From: Asticcacaulis currens
Lineage (GTDB): Bacteria > Pseudomonadota > Alphaproteobacteria > Caulobacterales > Caulobacteraceae
Reading direction: 5' to 3'
Assembly: GCF_028550395.1 (NCBI RefSeq)
Contig: NZ_JAQQKW010000004.1
Span: forward strand, 186,001 to 250,000
DNA: 64,000 bases
Translations under genes and position numbers: made by a program
Part shown: positions 50,874-58,829 of the stretch, one piece after another
Position numbering within the stretch: position 1 is the stretch's first letter
Layout: the number at the start of each line of letters is the position of its first letter
The notes under the pieces: model-generated
The model's input: the letters and a program-made list of their open reading frames with translations, nothing else
Told to the model about the DNA's origin: nothing
Database searches by the model: none

Positions 50874-51170
50874 ATGGCCCAGACTTCAATGCTTCACGTT
50901 CGCGTTGATGACGAACTCAAAGCCGCTGCCGCTGAGAAACTAGCTGACTTCGGCCTAACTATCTCCGATGCTGTTCGCATCTTGCTTACCCGCGTCGCAA
51001 AAGACGGCAGCCTGCCAGTTGGGCTCATGACTTCACAAGAGGCCTACGATGACTGGTTTAAAGCGAAGGTCTATGAAGCTCTTGAGGAAGAAGGTTCCGG
51101 CATCAATCATCAGCAGGTGATGGACGAAACCCAAGCTCTTATCGATAGGAAGCGTCGTGCTGGCGCTTGA
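50874..51170 (+). CDS. RelB/DinJ-type antitoxin
   Basis: 98-residue antitoxin. The N-terminal ribbon-helix-helix is SMLHVRVDDELKAAAAEKLA with DFGLTISDAVRILLTRVA; the acidic C-terminus (about 60-98) would wrap the toxin. AGGAGG lies 8 bases before the ATG. The toxin start lies 14 bases inside its 3' end. A palindromic site upstream fits autoregulation. Confidence 0.88.
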   Translation: MAQTSMLHVRVDDELKAAAAEKLADFGLTISDAVRILLTRVAKDGSLPVGLMTSQEAYDDWFKAKVYEALEEEGSGINHQQVMDETQALIDRKRRAGA

Positions 51171-51438
51171 ATGGCGTTCGGCAGCGCGCGCAGACCTCTT
51201 CGCGATAATCGACGACATCTCAGATAATAATCCGGACGCCGCACAACGGCTGAAGGATCTCATAGAAACGAAGATCGCAAAGCTTCAGGCCCGGCCCAAA
51301 CTGTTTCGACCAGGCCGAGTGCCGGGAACGCGCGAAATGATGGTCCACTCCAGTTACGTTGTCATTTACACTTTCGACGCTGAGAAGGTTTCAATTTTGA
51401 GAGTCCTACATACCGCAAGGCAATGGCCCGCGAGCTAA
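51157..51438 (+). CDS. RelE/ParE-type toxin
   Basis: 93-residue toxin starting with GTG 51157 (AGGAAG site), inside the antitoxin gene. Family features: LEWRSAARADLFAIIDDISD, NPDAAQRLKDLIETKI, LFRPGRVPGTREMMVHSSYV and the end ILRVLHTARQWP. By sequence it could be a ribosome-dependent mRNA interferase (RelE) or a gyrase inhibitor (ParE); the HTARQWP ending is common in both groups. Confidence 0.87.
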   Translation: MLALEWRSAARADLFAIIDDISDNNPDAAQRLKDLIETKIAKLQARPKLFRPGRVPGTREMMVHSSYVVIYTFDAEKVSILRVLHTARQWPAS

Positions 51439-51623
51439 AATTTTGTCGCTCCAGCGCCGAGCGGTCATCGAAGGTCCGATCTCTGTTAAGCGCTAAGCCA
51501 AATGCTAAAGATTGGAGTGTCTGACAAAAGGCGGTCTTGAAGTGATGAAGTGGGAGCCCCGAAGTCATTTAGACGCCGACGTAGCGCTTTGAGGGGCACA
51601 TGAGAACGGGACAAAGGGTCATT

Positions 51624-51653
51624 GGACATTCCGTCCCATGGGACGGAATGTCC
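51624..51653. terminator. Perfect 30-base palindrome after metY
   Basis: Each half reads GGACATTCCGTCCCA on its own strand, so the 30 bases are identical on both strands. As RNA it is a 13-base stem with a CATG loop. It lies 24 bases after the metY stop. T runs are short (TTT on the plus side), so it may be a bidirectional terminator or a protein-binding site. Confidence 0.5.
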
Positions 51654-51677
51654 TTTCCGCGTTAACACCTGTGCGGG

Positions 51678-52955
51678 TTACCCAGCCGCGCGGTTCAGGG
51701 CCTGATCGATGTCGGCGATGATGTCGTCGACATGTTCAATGCCAATCGACAACCGCACAAGATCTTCCGAGACCCCTGCCTTGGCCAGTTCCTCAGCGTT
51801 CAACTGACGGTGTGTCGTGGACGCCGGATGGCACGCCAGCGACTTGGCATCCCCGATGTTCACCAGTCGGTAGATGAGTTGCAAGGCGTCGATGAAGCGG
51901 GCCCCCGCTTCGCGGCCGCCCTTGAGGCCAAAGGACACAATGCCCGACCCCTGACCTTTCGTATATATCTCGGCCAGAGCCTTATAGCGGCTATCTTTGA
52001 GGCCGGCGTAGTTGACCCAGGCGACACCCGGATGCTTGGTAAGATACTCGGCGACCGCCTGCGCATTGGAACAATGTCTCTCGATGCGCAGCCCAAGAGT
52101 CTCAAGTCCCGAGAGGATAAGGAACGCATTGTGAGGGGACAACGCCGCCCCCTTGTTCCGCAGCGGGACAACCCGGCAGCGACCGATATAGGCCGCGGGC
52201 CCCAGAGCCTCTGTGTAGACAACGCCATGATAAGACGGGTCCGGTTCGTTCAGACACTTGAAGCGGGCCTTTTCTTTCACCCAGTCAAACCGACCGGAAT
52301 CGACAATGATGCCTCCGATGGCGTTACCGTGGCCACCGATGTATTTTGTGAGGGAGTGCACAACAATATCGGCCCCAAAATCGAAAGGCCGGCAAAGAAA
52401 CGGCGTCGCCACCGTATTATCCACGATGACGGGAACACCGTGGCGATGTGCAATCTCACTGACGCGGCGAATATCGACGATGTTTCCCGCCGGATTACCA
52501 ATGGATTCGATGAAGACCGCCTTAGTCTTTTCATCGATCAAACTGTCAAGGGCATCGAAGTCATCGGCATCAAAGAGCCGCACCTCTATCCCCTGACGCG
52601 GAAAGGTATGGACGAAAAGATTGTAGGTGCCCCCATAAAGCTGGCTAACCGAGACGATGTTGTCGCCGGCATCTGTTATCGCTTCAATCGCATAGGTAAT
52701 CGCCGCCATGCCCGAACTGACGCACAGTCCAGCGACGCCGCCTTCGAGCTCGGCAACCCGCTGTTCCAGAACAGCAGTCGTCGGGTTCATGATCCGCGTA
52801 TAGATATTGCCCGCGACCTTCAGATCGAACAGGTCGGCGCCATGCTGAGTATCATCGAAGGTGTAGGACGTAGTCTGATAGATAGGGACAGCTGCCGAAC
52901 GCTGCGGCGCTTCCGGCTTATAACCGTGGTGGATAGCAAGAGTTTCAGGTTTCAT
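51678..52955 (-). CDS. metY: O-acetylhomoserine sulfhydrylase
   Basis: 425-residue PLP enzyme of the Cys/Met-metabolism family making homocysteine from O-acetylhomoserine and sulfide. The PLP lysine is in HSLTKYIGGHGNAIGG, with upstream VSQLYGGTYNLF, IVDNTVATPFLCRP and the family-typical RYKALAEIY. The length and the long C-terminal part favour MetY over cystathionine gamma-synthase. A GAGAGGT site precedes the ATG. Its leader may hold a structured RNA. Confidence 0.9.
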   Translation of the reverse strand: MKPETLAIHHGYKPEAPQRSAAVPIYQTTSYTFDDTQHGADLFDLKVAGNIYTRIMNPTTAVLEQRVAELEGGVAGLCVSSGMAAITYAIEAITDAGDNIVSVSQLYGGTYNLFVHTFPRQGIEVRLFDADDFDALDSLIDEKTKAVFIESIGNPAGNIVDIRRVSEIAHRHGVPVIVDNTVATPFLCRPFDFGADIVVHSLTKYIGGHGNAIGGIIVDSGRFDWVKEKARFKCLNEPDPSYHGVVYTEALGPAAYIGRCRVVPLRNKGAALSPHNAFLILSGLETLGLRIERHCSNAQAVAEYLTKHPGVAWVNYAGLKDSRYKALAEIYTKGQGSGIVSFGLKGGREAGARFIDALQLIYRLVNIGDAKSLACHPASTTHRQLNAEELAKAGVSEDLVRLSIGIEHVDDIIADIDQALNRAAG

Positions 52956-53506
52956 AGTACCTCTCTGTAAATTGTAAGCCTAGGGGTTTGAGACAGCGCA
53001 CCCTCGCTGCCCTTGTTAAATCGCTGTGCGGCACGTAACCGTCTTCAGCCGCTTTTTTTAGATTTAGGCCGATACCGGCTTTTTGGGCTAAGCCACAGGC
53101 ATTAATTGATTTTTTCTATTGCTATTGCGAACTTATCAGACTGCATAGCCGTACCATCGAACCTTTGATCGCGTAAGGAAGAAATCTTCGCGACACAGGA
53201 TAGTCGGTCTAATTCGATTGCACGGTAAGGCATCCAATACCTGCGCCCACGTCTTAAGGATCAGGTGGCACCTGAAACCTGCGGGGAAGCGGACGGATGA
53301 CCTTTCAGAGCGTCTCGGGCTGACGCAGGCGATATGGATTGGCGGCTGCCGTACGGGCGTCATTGAAACCGGAGATGCCAGCCTTCATTTCCTCGCACAG
53401 CGTGGTCCGGAGACCGGCGGTCCATCACACCGGTGGGCATGATCGTCCCCAAGCAGACCTGTCATAATCTTAACTGGTCAGTCGGCACCTATTCCATTAA
53501 CCTTTC
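52956..53506. other. Divergent intergenic region with possible structured metY leader
   Basis: Read from the minus strand, the leader between about 53040 and 52980 has ACAGC pairing with GCTGT around a loop starting GATTTAAC, and AGGGT of that loop could pair with downstream ACCCC. This H-type pseudoknot shape recalls SAM-II riboswitches, which precede met genes in alphaproteobacteria, but the usual GCTAAA box is not seen. Further upstream are GCCGGTATCGGC and AT-rich promoter-like sequence. No gene is supported between 53101 and 53506. Confidence 0.3.
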
Positions 53507-54223
53507 GTGGGGTGCGTCAAGCGGGGCTGGCGAACATTGACCGATCAGATTGAGGAAAAGCTGGCGTCGCTGACGCCGCGGCAGAAAGAGGTGATGCGCT
53601 ACATCGCCCGGCATTACCGCGATAAAGAAATTGCGCGTTTGATGAACATCAGCGAGCACACAGCACGTGCGCATGCTGACGCTGTGCGTCAAAAGCTCGG
53701 AGGCGTCAGCCGACGTGAAGCGGCCCGTTTTCTGAGTGACCACGCGGACGTTCTGGGCCTCCCCCCTGAGCGGGAATATCAGTCATCGGGAATAGTGCAG
53801 ACCGCCCCAGAACGCTCATCCTCCGGTCATCCCTCCCCTGAAGGCGCTAGCGATGACCAACCCCTCGTTTCCCTCGACGCCCCCTTGCCCGCAGTCAGTC
53901 ACGATGCAGTGGGCGCACATCGAGACCGCGCTCAGATATCTGGCAGTGCCAGAGAAGGCGCATCTGATCAGCGAGACGCTTTCGGCGATCCGGCAGGAAT
54001 ACCAGACCACGCCGGAGAAGCTCGTCTTTACCCTGATCTCAGCCTGCGCCTGGCTCACGGACGAGACGGCCTCCATGGCTGGCTCGCAGAGCTCAACCTC
54101 CTTCAATGGACACTTCTGACTCTGGGTCTCACCCTGTCCGTCGTCCTGATCATTTGCGGTGTGATGGGGGCCCTGATCGGAATTTTCCAGGCCATTCGCG
54201 AACTCAGCGGCCAGACCGGATAA
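53507..54223 (+). CDS. LuxR-type helix-turn-helix regulator with C-terminal membrane segment
   Basis: 238-residue protein. The N-terminal LuxR DNA-binding domain is LTPRQKEVMRYIARHYRDKE with IARLMNISEHTARAHADAV. A linker of about 110 residues follows, then a membrane segment near 200-225 (TLLTLGLTLSVVLIICGVMG). Similar tail-anchored LuxR proteins are common in Caulobacterales and Sphingomonadales. The start is unclear (GTG 53507 or TTG 53537). The linker is poorly GC3-biased, and the +1 frame over it holds the nested frame at 53853. Confidence 0.75.
   Translation: MGCVKRGWRTLTDQIEEKLASLTPRQKEVMRYIARHYRDKEIARLMNISEHTARAHADAVRQKLGGVSRREAARFLSDHADVLGLPPEREYQSSGIVQTAPERSSSGHPSPEGASDDQPLVSLDAPLPAVSHDAVGAHRDRAQISGSAREGASDQRDAFGDPAGIPDHAGEARLYPDLSLRLAHGRDGLHGWLAELNLLQWTLLTLGLTLSVVLIICGVMGALIGIFQAIRELSGQTG
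53853..54119 (+). CDS. Nested 88-residue reading frame within the LuxR linker
   Basis: An ATG frame in +1 relative to the LuxR gene encodes 88 residues with helical parts (WAHIETALRYLAVPEKAHLI, ETLSAIRQEYQTTPEKLVFT, LISACAWLTDE). By hand count about 72 of 88 third positions are G or C here, against roughly half for the LuxR frame over the same bases. That is the usual sign of the frame under selection. AAGG lies 8 bases before the ATG. No family recognised. It could be a real overlapping gene or show that the LuxR linker is a recent overprinted frame. Confidence 0.4.
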   Translation: MTNPSFPSTPPCPQSVTMQWAHIETALRYLAVPEKAHLISETLSAIRQEYQTTPEKLVFTLISACAWLTDETASMAGSQSSTSFNGHF

Positions 54224-54230
54224 CCTTTAT

Positions 54231-54255
54231 CCGGCTGGGCGTTTAACCCAGCCGG
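54231..54255 (+). terminator. Hairpin after the LuxR-type gene
   Basis: CCGGCTGGG and CCCAGCCGG form a perfect 9-base stem with a 7-base loop just after the stop codon. No T run follows, so it may be an attenuator or message-stabilising hairpin before the next gene. Confidence 0.45.
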
Positions 54256-54283
54256 TAAGAGACCGGCCCTAACTGGAGACCTG

Positions 54284-54643
54284 ATGATGAAACGATCGGA
54301 AATGGTGTTGGCTGGCGCTGAACGTCTCTTTCAGACCGAAGAGGCAGTTGATCGCGCGCTTACAGAGACGGGCGAAATGCTCGCGGCCCTCCTGCGCATG
54401 CGCATGGCTGGCGGCCTTTCGGCTGTGATGGGACAAGAAGCGGTCGAAGGCATCATTAGCAGCGCCACCGCGCTGGCCCAGGCCCGTCGCGAAATCATCA
54501 CCGTGCACGGTCACCTCAATAAGGTTAAAACTCAGATGGGTTGTGCAACGGTGGCCGTGGGGGCCGGAGATACAAAGCCAGGGACTTCCGGCGATAAAAT
54601 TATTCCGGCTCAAGGTCATAACGAGGCTGTGACTGCGAGCTAA
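54284..54643 (+). CDS. Small protein, unknown function
   Basis: 119-residue protein beginning MMKRSEMVLAGAERLFQTEE. It is helical for the first 80 residues (VDRALTETGEMLAALLRMRM, EGIISSATALAQARREIITV) and looks disordered after that. No membrane segment. A TGGAGA site precedes the ATG pair. It follows the LuxR-type gene on the same strand and may share its transcript. The heptad-like spacing in the first part suggests a coiled coil. No family recognised. Confidence 0.65.
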   Translation: MMKRSEMVLAGAERLFQTEEAVDRALTETGEMLAALLRMRMAGGLSAVMGQEAVEGIISSATALAQARREIITVHGHLNKVKTQMGCATVAVGAGDTKPGTSGDKIIPAQGHNEAVTAS

Positions 54644-54657
54644 GATAGGGAGAAGAG

Positions 54658-55095
54658 ATGCTACCCCTTTTACATCTGATCTGGGTCTGGACAGCAAACC
54701 TGACGGTGTTGGTGTGTGGTAGCTTAGCCATCTGGCGAGGCGGTTGGGCTGAACGGTCAACCGCCGTCGTTATCTGGGTCGCCTGGTTTATCACCCCGGT
54801 ACTTCAAAAGCAAAATCATGATCCTGGGGTGATGACGACGATTCTGGATGGGGCAGTTACCGCATTCGTATTTGCTGTCTCTTACTACTCGCGTAGAATC
54901 TGGACGGTTTTCATGACCGCGTTTATGTTTGGGACTTTTTTAACCCACCTCACAGCGGACGTCATGCCGGGTGTCGGGTATTTTGCTTATGTGACGACTA
55001 TGGGCTTATTTGGTGGCTATGGCGTTGCATTGACCTTGGGCGGCGCCGCGCTGGAAGCAGAATATTTACGAAAGACGCCCAAAATACACGCCTGA
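54658..55095 (+). CDS. Four-pass membrane protein, unknown function
   Basis: 145-residue inner-membrane protein with about four hydrophobic segments (LLHLIWVWTANLTVLVCGSL, AVVIWVAWFITPVLQ, GAVTAFVFAVSYYSRRIW, YVTTMGLFGGYGVALTLGGA). A GGGAGAAGAG site precedes the ATG. It lies 14 bases after the preceding small gene, so the two are probably co-transcribed. The type is seen as an isolated hypothetical in Caulobacterales; no function can be assigned. Confidence 0.7.
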   Translation: MLPLLHLIWVWTANLTVLVCGSLAIWRGGWAERSTAVVIWVAWFITPVLQKQNHDPGVMTTILDGAVTAFVFAVSYYSRRIWTVFMTAFMFGTFLTHLTADVMPGVGYFAYVTTMGLFGGYGVALTLGGAALEAEYLRKTPKIHA

Positions 55096-55176
55096 GGTGT
55101 AGTGGCTGATGTTCTTATGCCAATGAAACTAAGCTGGGGTTTCTGCTTTTAGGTATACGGGGTCGCGTTCGGGTTC

Positions 55177-55563
55177 ATGTCTCATCCCCACTACATTGAC
55201 GTCCACGTCGGCAAACGCCTTCGCGAGTTTCGCGAAGCCAAACGACTTTCCCAAACAGATATGGCCAGTGCGTTAGGGGTCACCTTCCAGCAGGTCCAGA
55301 AATACGAAAGCGGTCACAACCGCATCAGCGCCTCAAGGCTACATGCCGCGGCGTGTTTCCTGAAAGTGCCGGTGTCCGACTTCTTTGAGGGACTGGATGA
55401 TTTAGCGCCCGAAGGCCTGTCTGAGGCAGAAGCCAGTATTTGGGCTTTCACGCGCACCTCGGAGGGACAAACGCTTTCCAGGTATTTCAGTCAGTTGAGC
55501 GCGCCCATGAGTCGTAGCGTCGTCTCCGTGGTCAAGGCTGTGCTTGCCGAACAGAAAGAGTAA
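55177..55563 (+). CDS. XRE/Cro-CI-type transcriptional regulator
   Basis: 128-residue regulator with an N-terminal helix-turn-helix: VGKRLREFREAKRLSQTDMA, SALGVTFQQVQKYESGHNRI. The remainder (LPV-type VPVSDFFEGLDD and a C-terminal helix with ILVE-rich spacing) is typical of the short alphaproteobacterial XRE proteins. No prophage or partner gene is adjacent. Target unknown. Confidence 0.85.
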   Translation: MSHPHYIDVHVGKRLREFREAKRLSQTDMASALGVTFQQVQKYESGHNRISASRLHAAACFLKVPVSDFFEGLDDLAPEGLSEAEASIWAFTRTSEGQTLSRYFSQLSAPMSRSVVSVVKAVLAEQKE

Positions 55564-55602
55564 AAGCGGGTTCAGTGGCAGGCGTCTTGGCTCTTCATCG
55601 AA

Positions 55603-56212
55603 CTATTTGACCAGCGCCAGCTTCGCCGACTCGATATGCCAGCGGGGCTGAGCCGGGGTGGCCCCGTCCACATCGTTGACGCGGCGAAGCGTGTAGCTCC
55701 CCTTAAAGCGCTGATGCTCTCCGGTCTTCAGCACCGCATCGATAGTGACCGGCACGCTCTGAAACACCGACCCGGCTCCGGCATCGCCCTCGGGCAATTC
55801 CCCCATCGTCACCTTAGTCGACTTCGTCTCCGCAAAGCCTGCGCTGAACCGCGGTTAAGGACTGGTTGGGCGGCCCGTCCTCGCCCCCCTGCGACCAGGC
55901 CGTGCCATAATCACGTGCATTGATGGCCGAATAATAGAGGCGGATGACCGCCGCAGCCGCTTTCGCACTTTTGGGATCAGGCTGGCAGTCAGCGATCGGC
56001 GCGTCCTTCTCATCGAACAGCGCGCAACTGCGGGCAATCTCATCGGATATGATCGCGAAGCTGTTGGCAACGTTGCAGGGCGGATGCGTCGCCGGGGACA
56101 CGCTCCGGCAGCTCTTCGCAAGACGCTCGGCCGCCCTTGCACCGATTTCGGTTGAACAGGACACGGGCCCCTCAGTCTTGGTCGCGCACAGGGTTTCCAG
56201 CGCGGAACGCAA
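55603..56212 (-). pseudogene. Frameshifted secreted-type protein gene
   Basis: Two minus-strand frames make one protein if one base is removed near 55850. The first reads ...AAAAVIRLYYSAINARDYGT, then NQSLTA and, after the shift point in ACCGCGGTTCAGC, would continue FSAGFAETKSTKVTMGELPE to the end HIESAKLALVK. Both sides fit a small NTF2-like domain with a SYTLRRVNDV ending seen in many Sphingomonadales and Caulobacterales proteins. The 5' end is also unclear: the frame stays open beyond TTG 56212 (TDCEAPDTG) but shows no ATG. So either two lesions or a sequencing error. Confidence 0.7.
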
Positions 56213-56436
56213 AACCGGGGCCGTGTTGCCCGACGCTGTCCGAGGGCCCGTATCGGGGGCTTCACAGTCAGTCGCACGACCGGCACTTAAGACGCAAAAT
56301 GGCGGTATTGAGGGTGGGCTTACGACTGCCCACTCATCAGACGTGCGTCGGACTTGAATAGCACATTCTCATCCGGCCTTGGCAAACAGGCGATTACGCT
56401 GTGAAGACTGGAATGGGCCCTCACCCCAAAAGGACG

Positions 56437-58665
56437 CTACCCCGTCCCCGTTTTCGCTGCGGACGGAGTTTGAGACAACTGCGCCTTCATCTCCGCCGCA
56501 GGAGCGGGTTTGCTGTAGAGGTAGCCCTGCATCAGACGGCAACCAGCAAGTTCAAGCAATTTCGCTTGTCCTTCTGTTTCCACCCCTTCAGCGGTGATCT
56601 CCATAGCGAGGCCATTGGCCAGAAACATCACGCCCTGAACAAGAACAGCGGACTTTTTGCTCGTCACGAGATCGTCGATAAGGCTTTTGTCGAGCTTGAT
56701 CTTGTTAAAGCCATAGGCCTGGAGATAGGCGATACTGGTAAAACCCGTGCCAAAATCGTCCAGCACCATGCGAACACCGGCTGATTGAAAGGTCTCAATG
56801 GCGGCTTTTGCACGCTCCGGACGATCAATAAGATAGCCCTCAGTGACCTCAAGCTCCAAACGCTCAGCCGGAAAGTCCATCTGTTCTAAGATTGACAGCA
56901 CGTTGGTTTCAAAGGCGAAATCACTAAACTGAGACGGTGAGATGTTGACGCTGACATAGACATCCGGATAGTCGACCCAGTCTGAAATGGCCCGCCGCAA
57001 CACGAACAGGCCGAGTTCATGAATAAGTCCACTCTGCTCTGCCACTGGGATGAACACGGACGGGCTAAGGGCACCGGCAGGTCGGCGCGTCCAGCGTAAA
57101 AGCGCTTCGACGCCCGAATAGGTCTGCGTGCGCGAGTTAAAGATACCCTGGTAAAAGACCTCGAATTCGTCGTTTATGAGACCCGATCGCATCTCCTCTG
57201 TCAGCGTCGCGACAACCTGACGCTCGGCATCAAGCTCGACGCTATACGTCACCATCTGGCCCTTGCCAGCCGACTTCGCCGCATACATCGCCACATCGGC
57301 GCGGCGCATTAGCTCCGCGGTAGAGAAGTGAGGAGGCTGCGAGACAGCAATGCCGCAACTCGCGCCAACTTGAACAACGTGTTGATTCACAACAAGTGGT
57401 GCTTTGAGCGTGGCAATGACCGAATTCAAACAGGCGTCGACATCAAGAGCGCGACCCTGAATGGGGAGCGCCACCGCAAATTCGTCACCACCCAATCGGG
57501 CGAGATGGCTGTGGGAGGGGCAATGTGAAAGAAGGATCCGTGACACGGCAACGATAAGCTGATCACCGACGTCGTGACCGAAGGTGTCATTGACCTCCTT
57601 AAATCCATCGAGGTCAATCATGACGACCGTGACCGGCGCCTTCGTGTTGAGCAGGCTGCCCAGAGACTGTAAAAAAGCCGCCCTGTTCGGCAAGCCGCTG
57701 AGGGTATCGGTCAGGGCGAGCGTTTGAATACGCCTATGCTTTTCACCAACGACGCGGAGCGCAATCAAAATACCGGACAGAAGTCCAAGGCTCACGACCA
57801 CCATCGCAATAAATCCGGTCGTAATTCCAGGCTGAGCCGCGCTTACCGCTTCTGCTCCCGGCTTTCTGGCAACCCATTCCACATAGCCAATAGTGCGTCT
57901 CCTTATGTCCTTCAGAGGCAACGACGGCGACCTTGCGCTGTCAGTTGCGATGCGCACGTTCGTCAGGGAGAACAAATCCGTATACTGCCTGAGGAGTTGG
58001 GGCGTTAAAAACCGGACAAACATAAGGTAACGTCTTCGGCCGACCTGAGCTGCCTCGCGCTTTACGGGGTGAATCAGACTGATAGCCGCGACAGCCGGAC
58101 GGCCAAGAAGGCTCACGACGCCGCTCACCTCGCCCCCGGGCGGTGTGGCCCCGAGCTCGCGCGATACCCAGTCAGGCGGCAGGCTTATCGTTCCACTACC
58201 GGATGGGCTCACCCGTTGCCCCTGCACGTAGCCTCTGACTATGCGCCGCTGTTCATCGACGAGAAACACAGCATCGTAGTTGTCGCCCGAAGCACTGACG
58301 ATACCCCAGGTCTGATCAATCCAGGCATCATCCAGAAGATCGCGCTGCGTTTGGGTGTAGGCTTCATCCCACTGCGCATTATCAAGGGTTACGCTCGCCA
58401 CGGCGCGAACCGCCGCACCCACCGCCCCTCGCGTCAATTCCACCGAGCGAGCCTCTTCAACCGAATTGGCCTCTTCACCTACAGACCGCAGGGCGTGCAT
58501 TACGAAAAGGCCGTAGAGCGCCAGTGATAAGAGCGTTGCTCCCGTCAAGGCCAGGCCAATGGCCCGTGAAGAGCCCGATATGAGTTTCAGGATAAACGAC
58601 ACCCTACGCACCTTCTTGACGGTGCGCTTCCAACTGACGCCGTCAATCGCGTAACACTGTTTCAC
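56437..58665 (-). CDS. Membrane GGDEF/EAL cyclic-di-GMP enzyme with CHASE4-like sensor
   Basis: 742-residue protein. Membrane segment near 35-57, a periplasmic CHASE4-like region (VTLDNAQWDEAY) up to about 270, a second membrane segment near 280-303 (GFIAMVVVSLGLLSGILIAL), then GGDEF (LARLGGDEFAVAL near 395) and EAL (GVEALLRW near 535). Both catalytic motifs are intact: EVTEGYLID, LDDFGTGFTS, KLDKSLIDDL and AEGVET for the EAL domain. The RxxD inhibitory site before GGDEF is absent (it reads PSHS). So it may both make and break c-di-GMP. Divergent from the chemoreceptor genes. Confidence 0.92.
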   Translation of the reverse strand: MKQCYAIDGVSWKRTVKKVRRVSFILKLISGSSRAIGLALTGATLLSLALYGLFVMHALRSVGEEANSVEEARSVELTRGAVGAAVRAVASVTLDNAQWDEAYTQTQRDLLDDAWIDQTWGIVSASGDNYDAVFLVDEQRRIVRGYVQGQRVSPSGSGTISLPPDWVSRELGATPPGGEVSGVVSLLGRPAVAAISLIHPVKREAAQVGRRRYLMFVRFLTPQLLRQYTDLFSLTNVRIATDSARSPSLPLKDIRRRTIGYVEWVARKPGAEAVSAAQPGITTGFIAMVVVSLGLLSGILIALRVVGEKHRRIQTLALTDTLSGLPNRAAFLQSLGSLLNTKAPVTVVMIDLDGFKEVNDTFGHDVGDQLIVAVSRILLSHCPSHSHLARLGGDEFAVALPIQGRALDVDACLNSVIATLKAPLVVNQHVVQVGASCGIAVSQPPHFSTAELMRRADVAMYAAKSAGKGQMVTYSVELDAERQVVATLTEEMRSGLINDEFEVFYQGIFNSRTQTYSGVEALLRWTRRPAGALSPSVFIPVAEQSGLIHELGLFVLRRAISDWVDYPDVYVSVNISPSQFSDFAFETNVLSILEQMDFPAERLELEVTEGYLIDRPERAKAAIETFQSAGVRMVLDDFGTGFTSIAYLQAYGFNKIKLDKSLIDDLVTSKKSAVLVQGVMFLANGLAMEITAEGVETEGQAKLLELAGCRLMQGYLYSKPAPAAEMKAQLSQTPSAAKTGTG

Positions 58666-58829
58666 AATCTGATAAAAAAGCGATTAAGGCACCGTCCGAG
58701 GGGTATCTCTCTTCAAACTAGCGCCTCTCGGAAACGTGATCGTCAGATCGGGCACGTCTTTAGAGCGTTTACTGTGGATAAACCAATGAAGCCGATCATG
58801 AAATCCATTGCATAGAGGGAGGCAGGCCA

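Noticed and set aside
53136-53442. Overlapping open frames on both strands between metY and the LuxR-type gene
   Set aside because: No ribosome sites, poor codon bias and no recognisable sequence on either strand.
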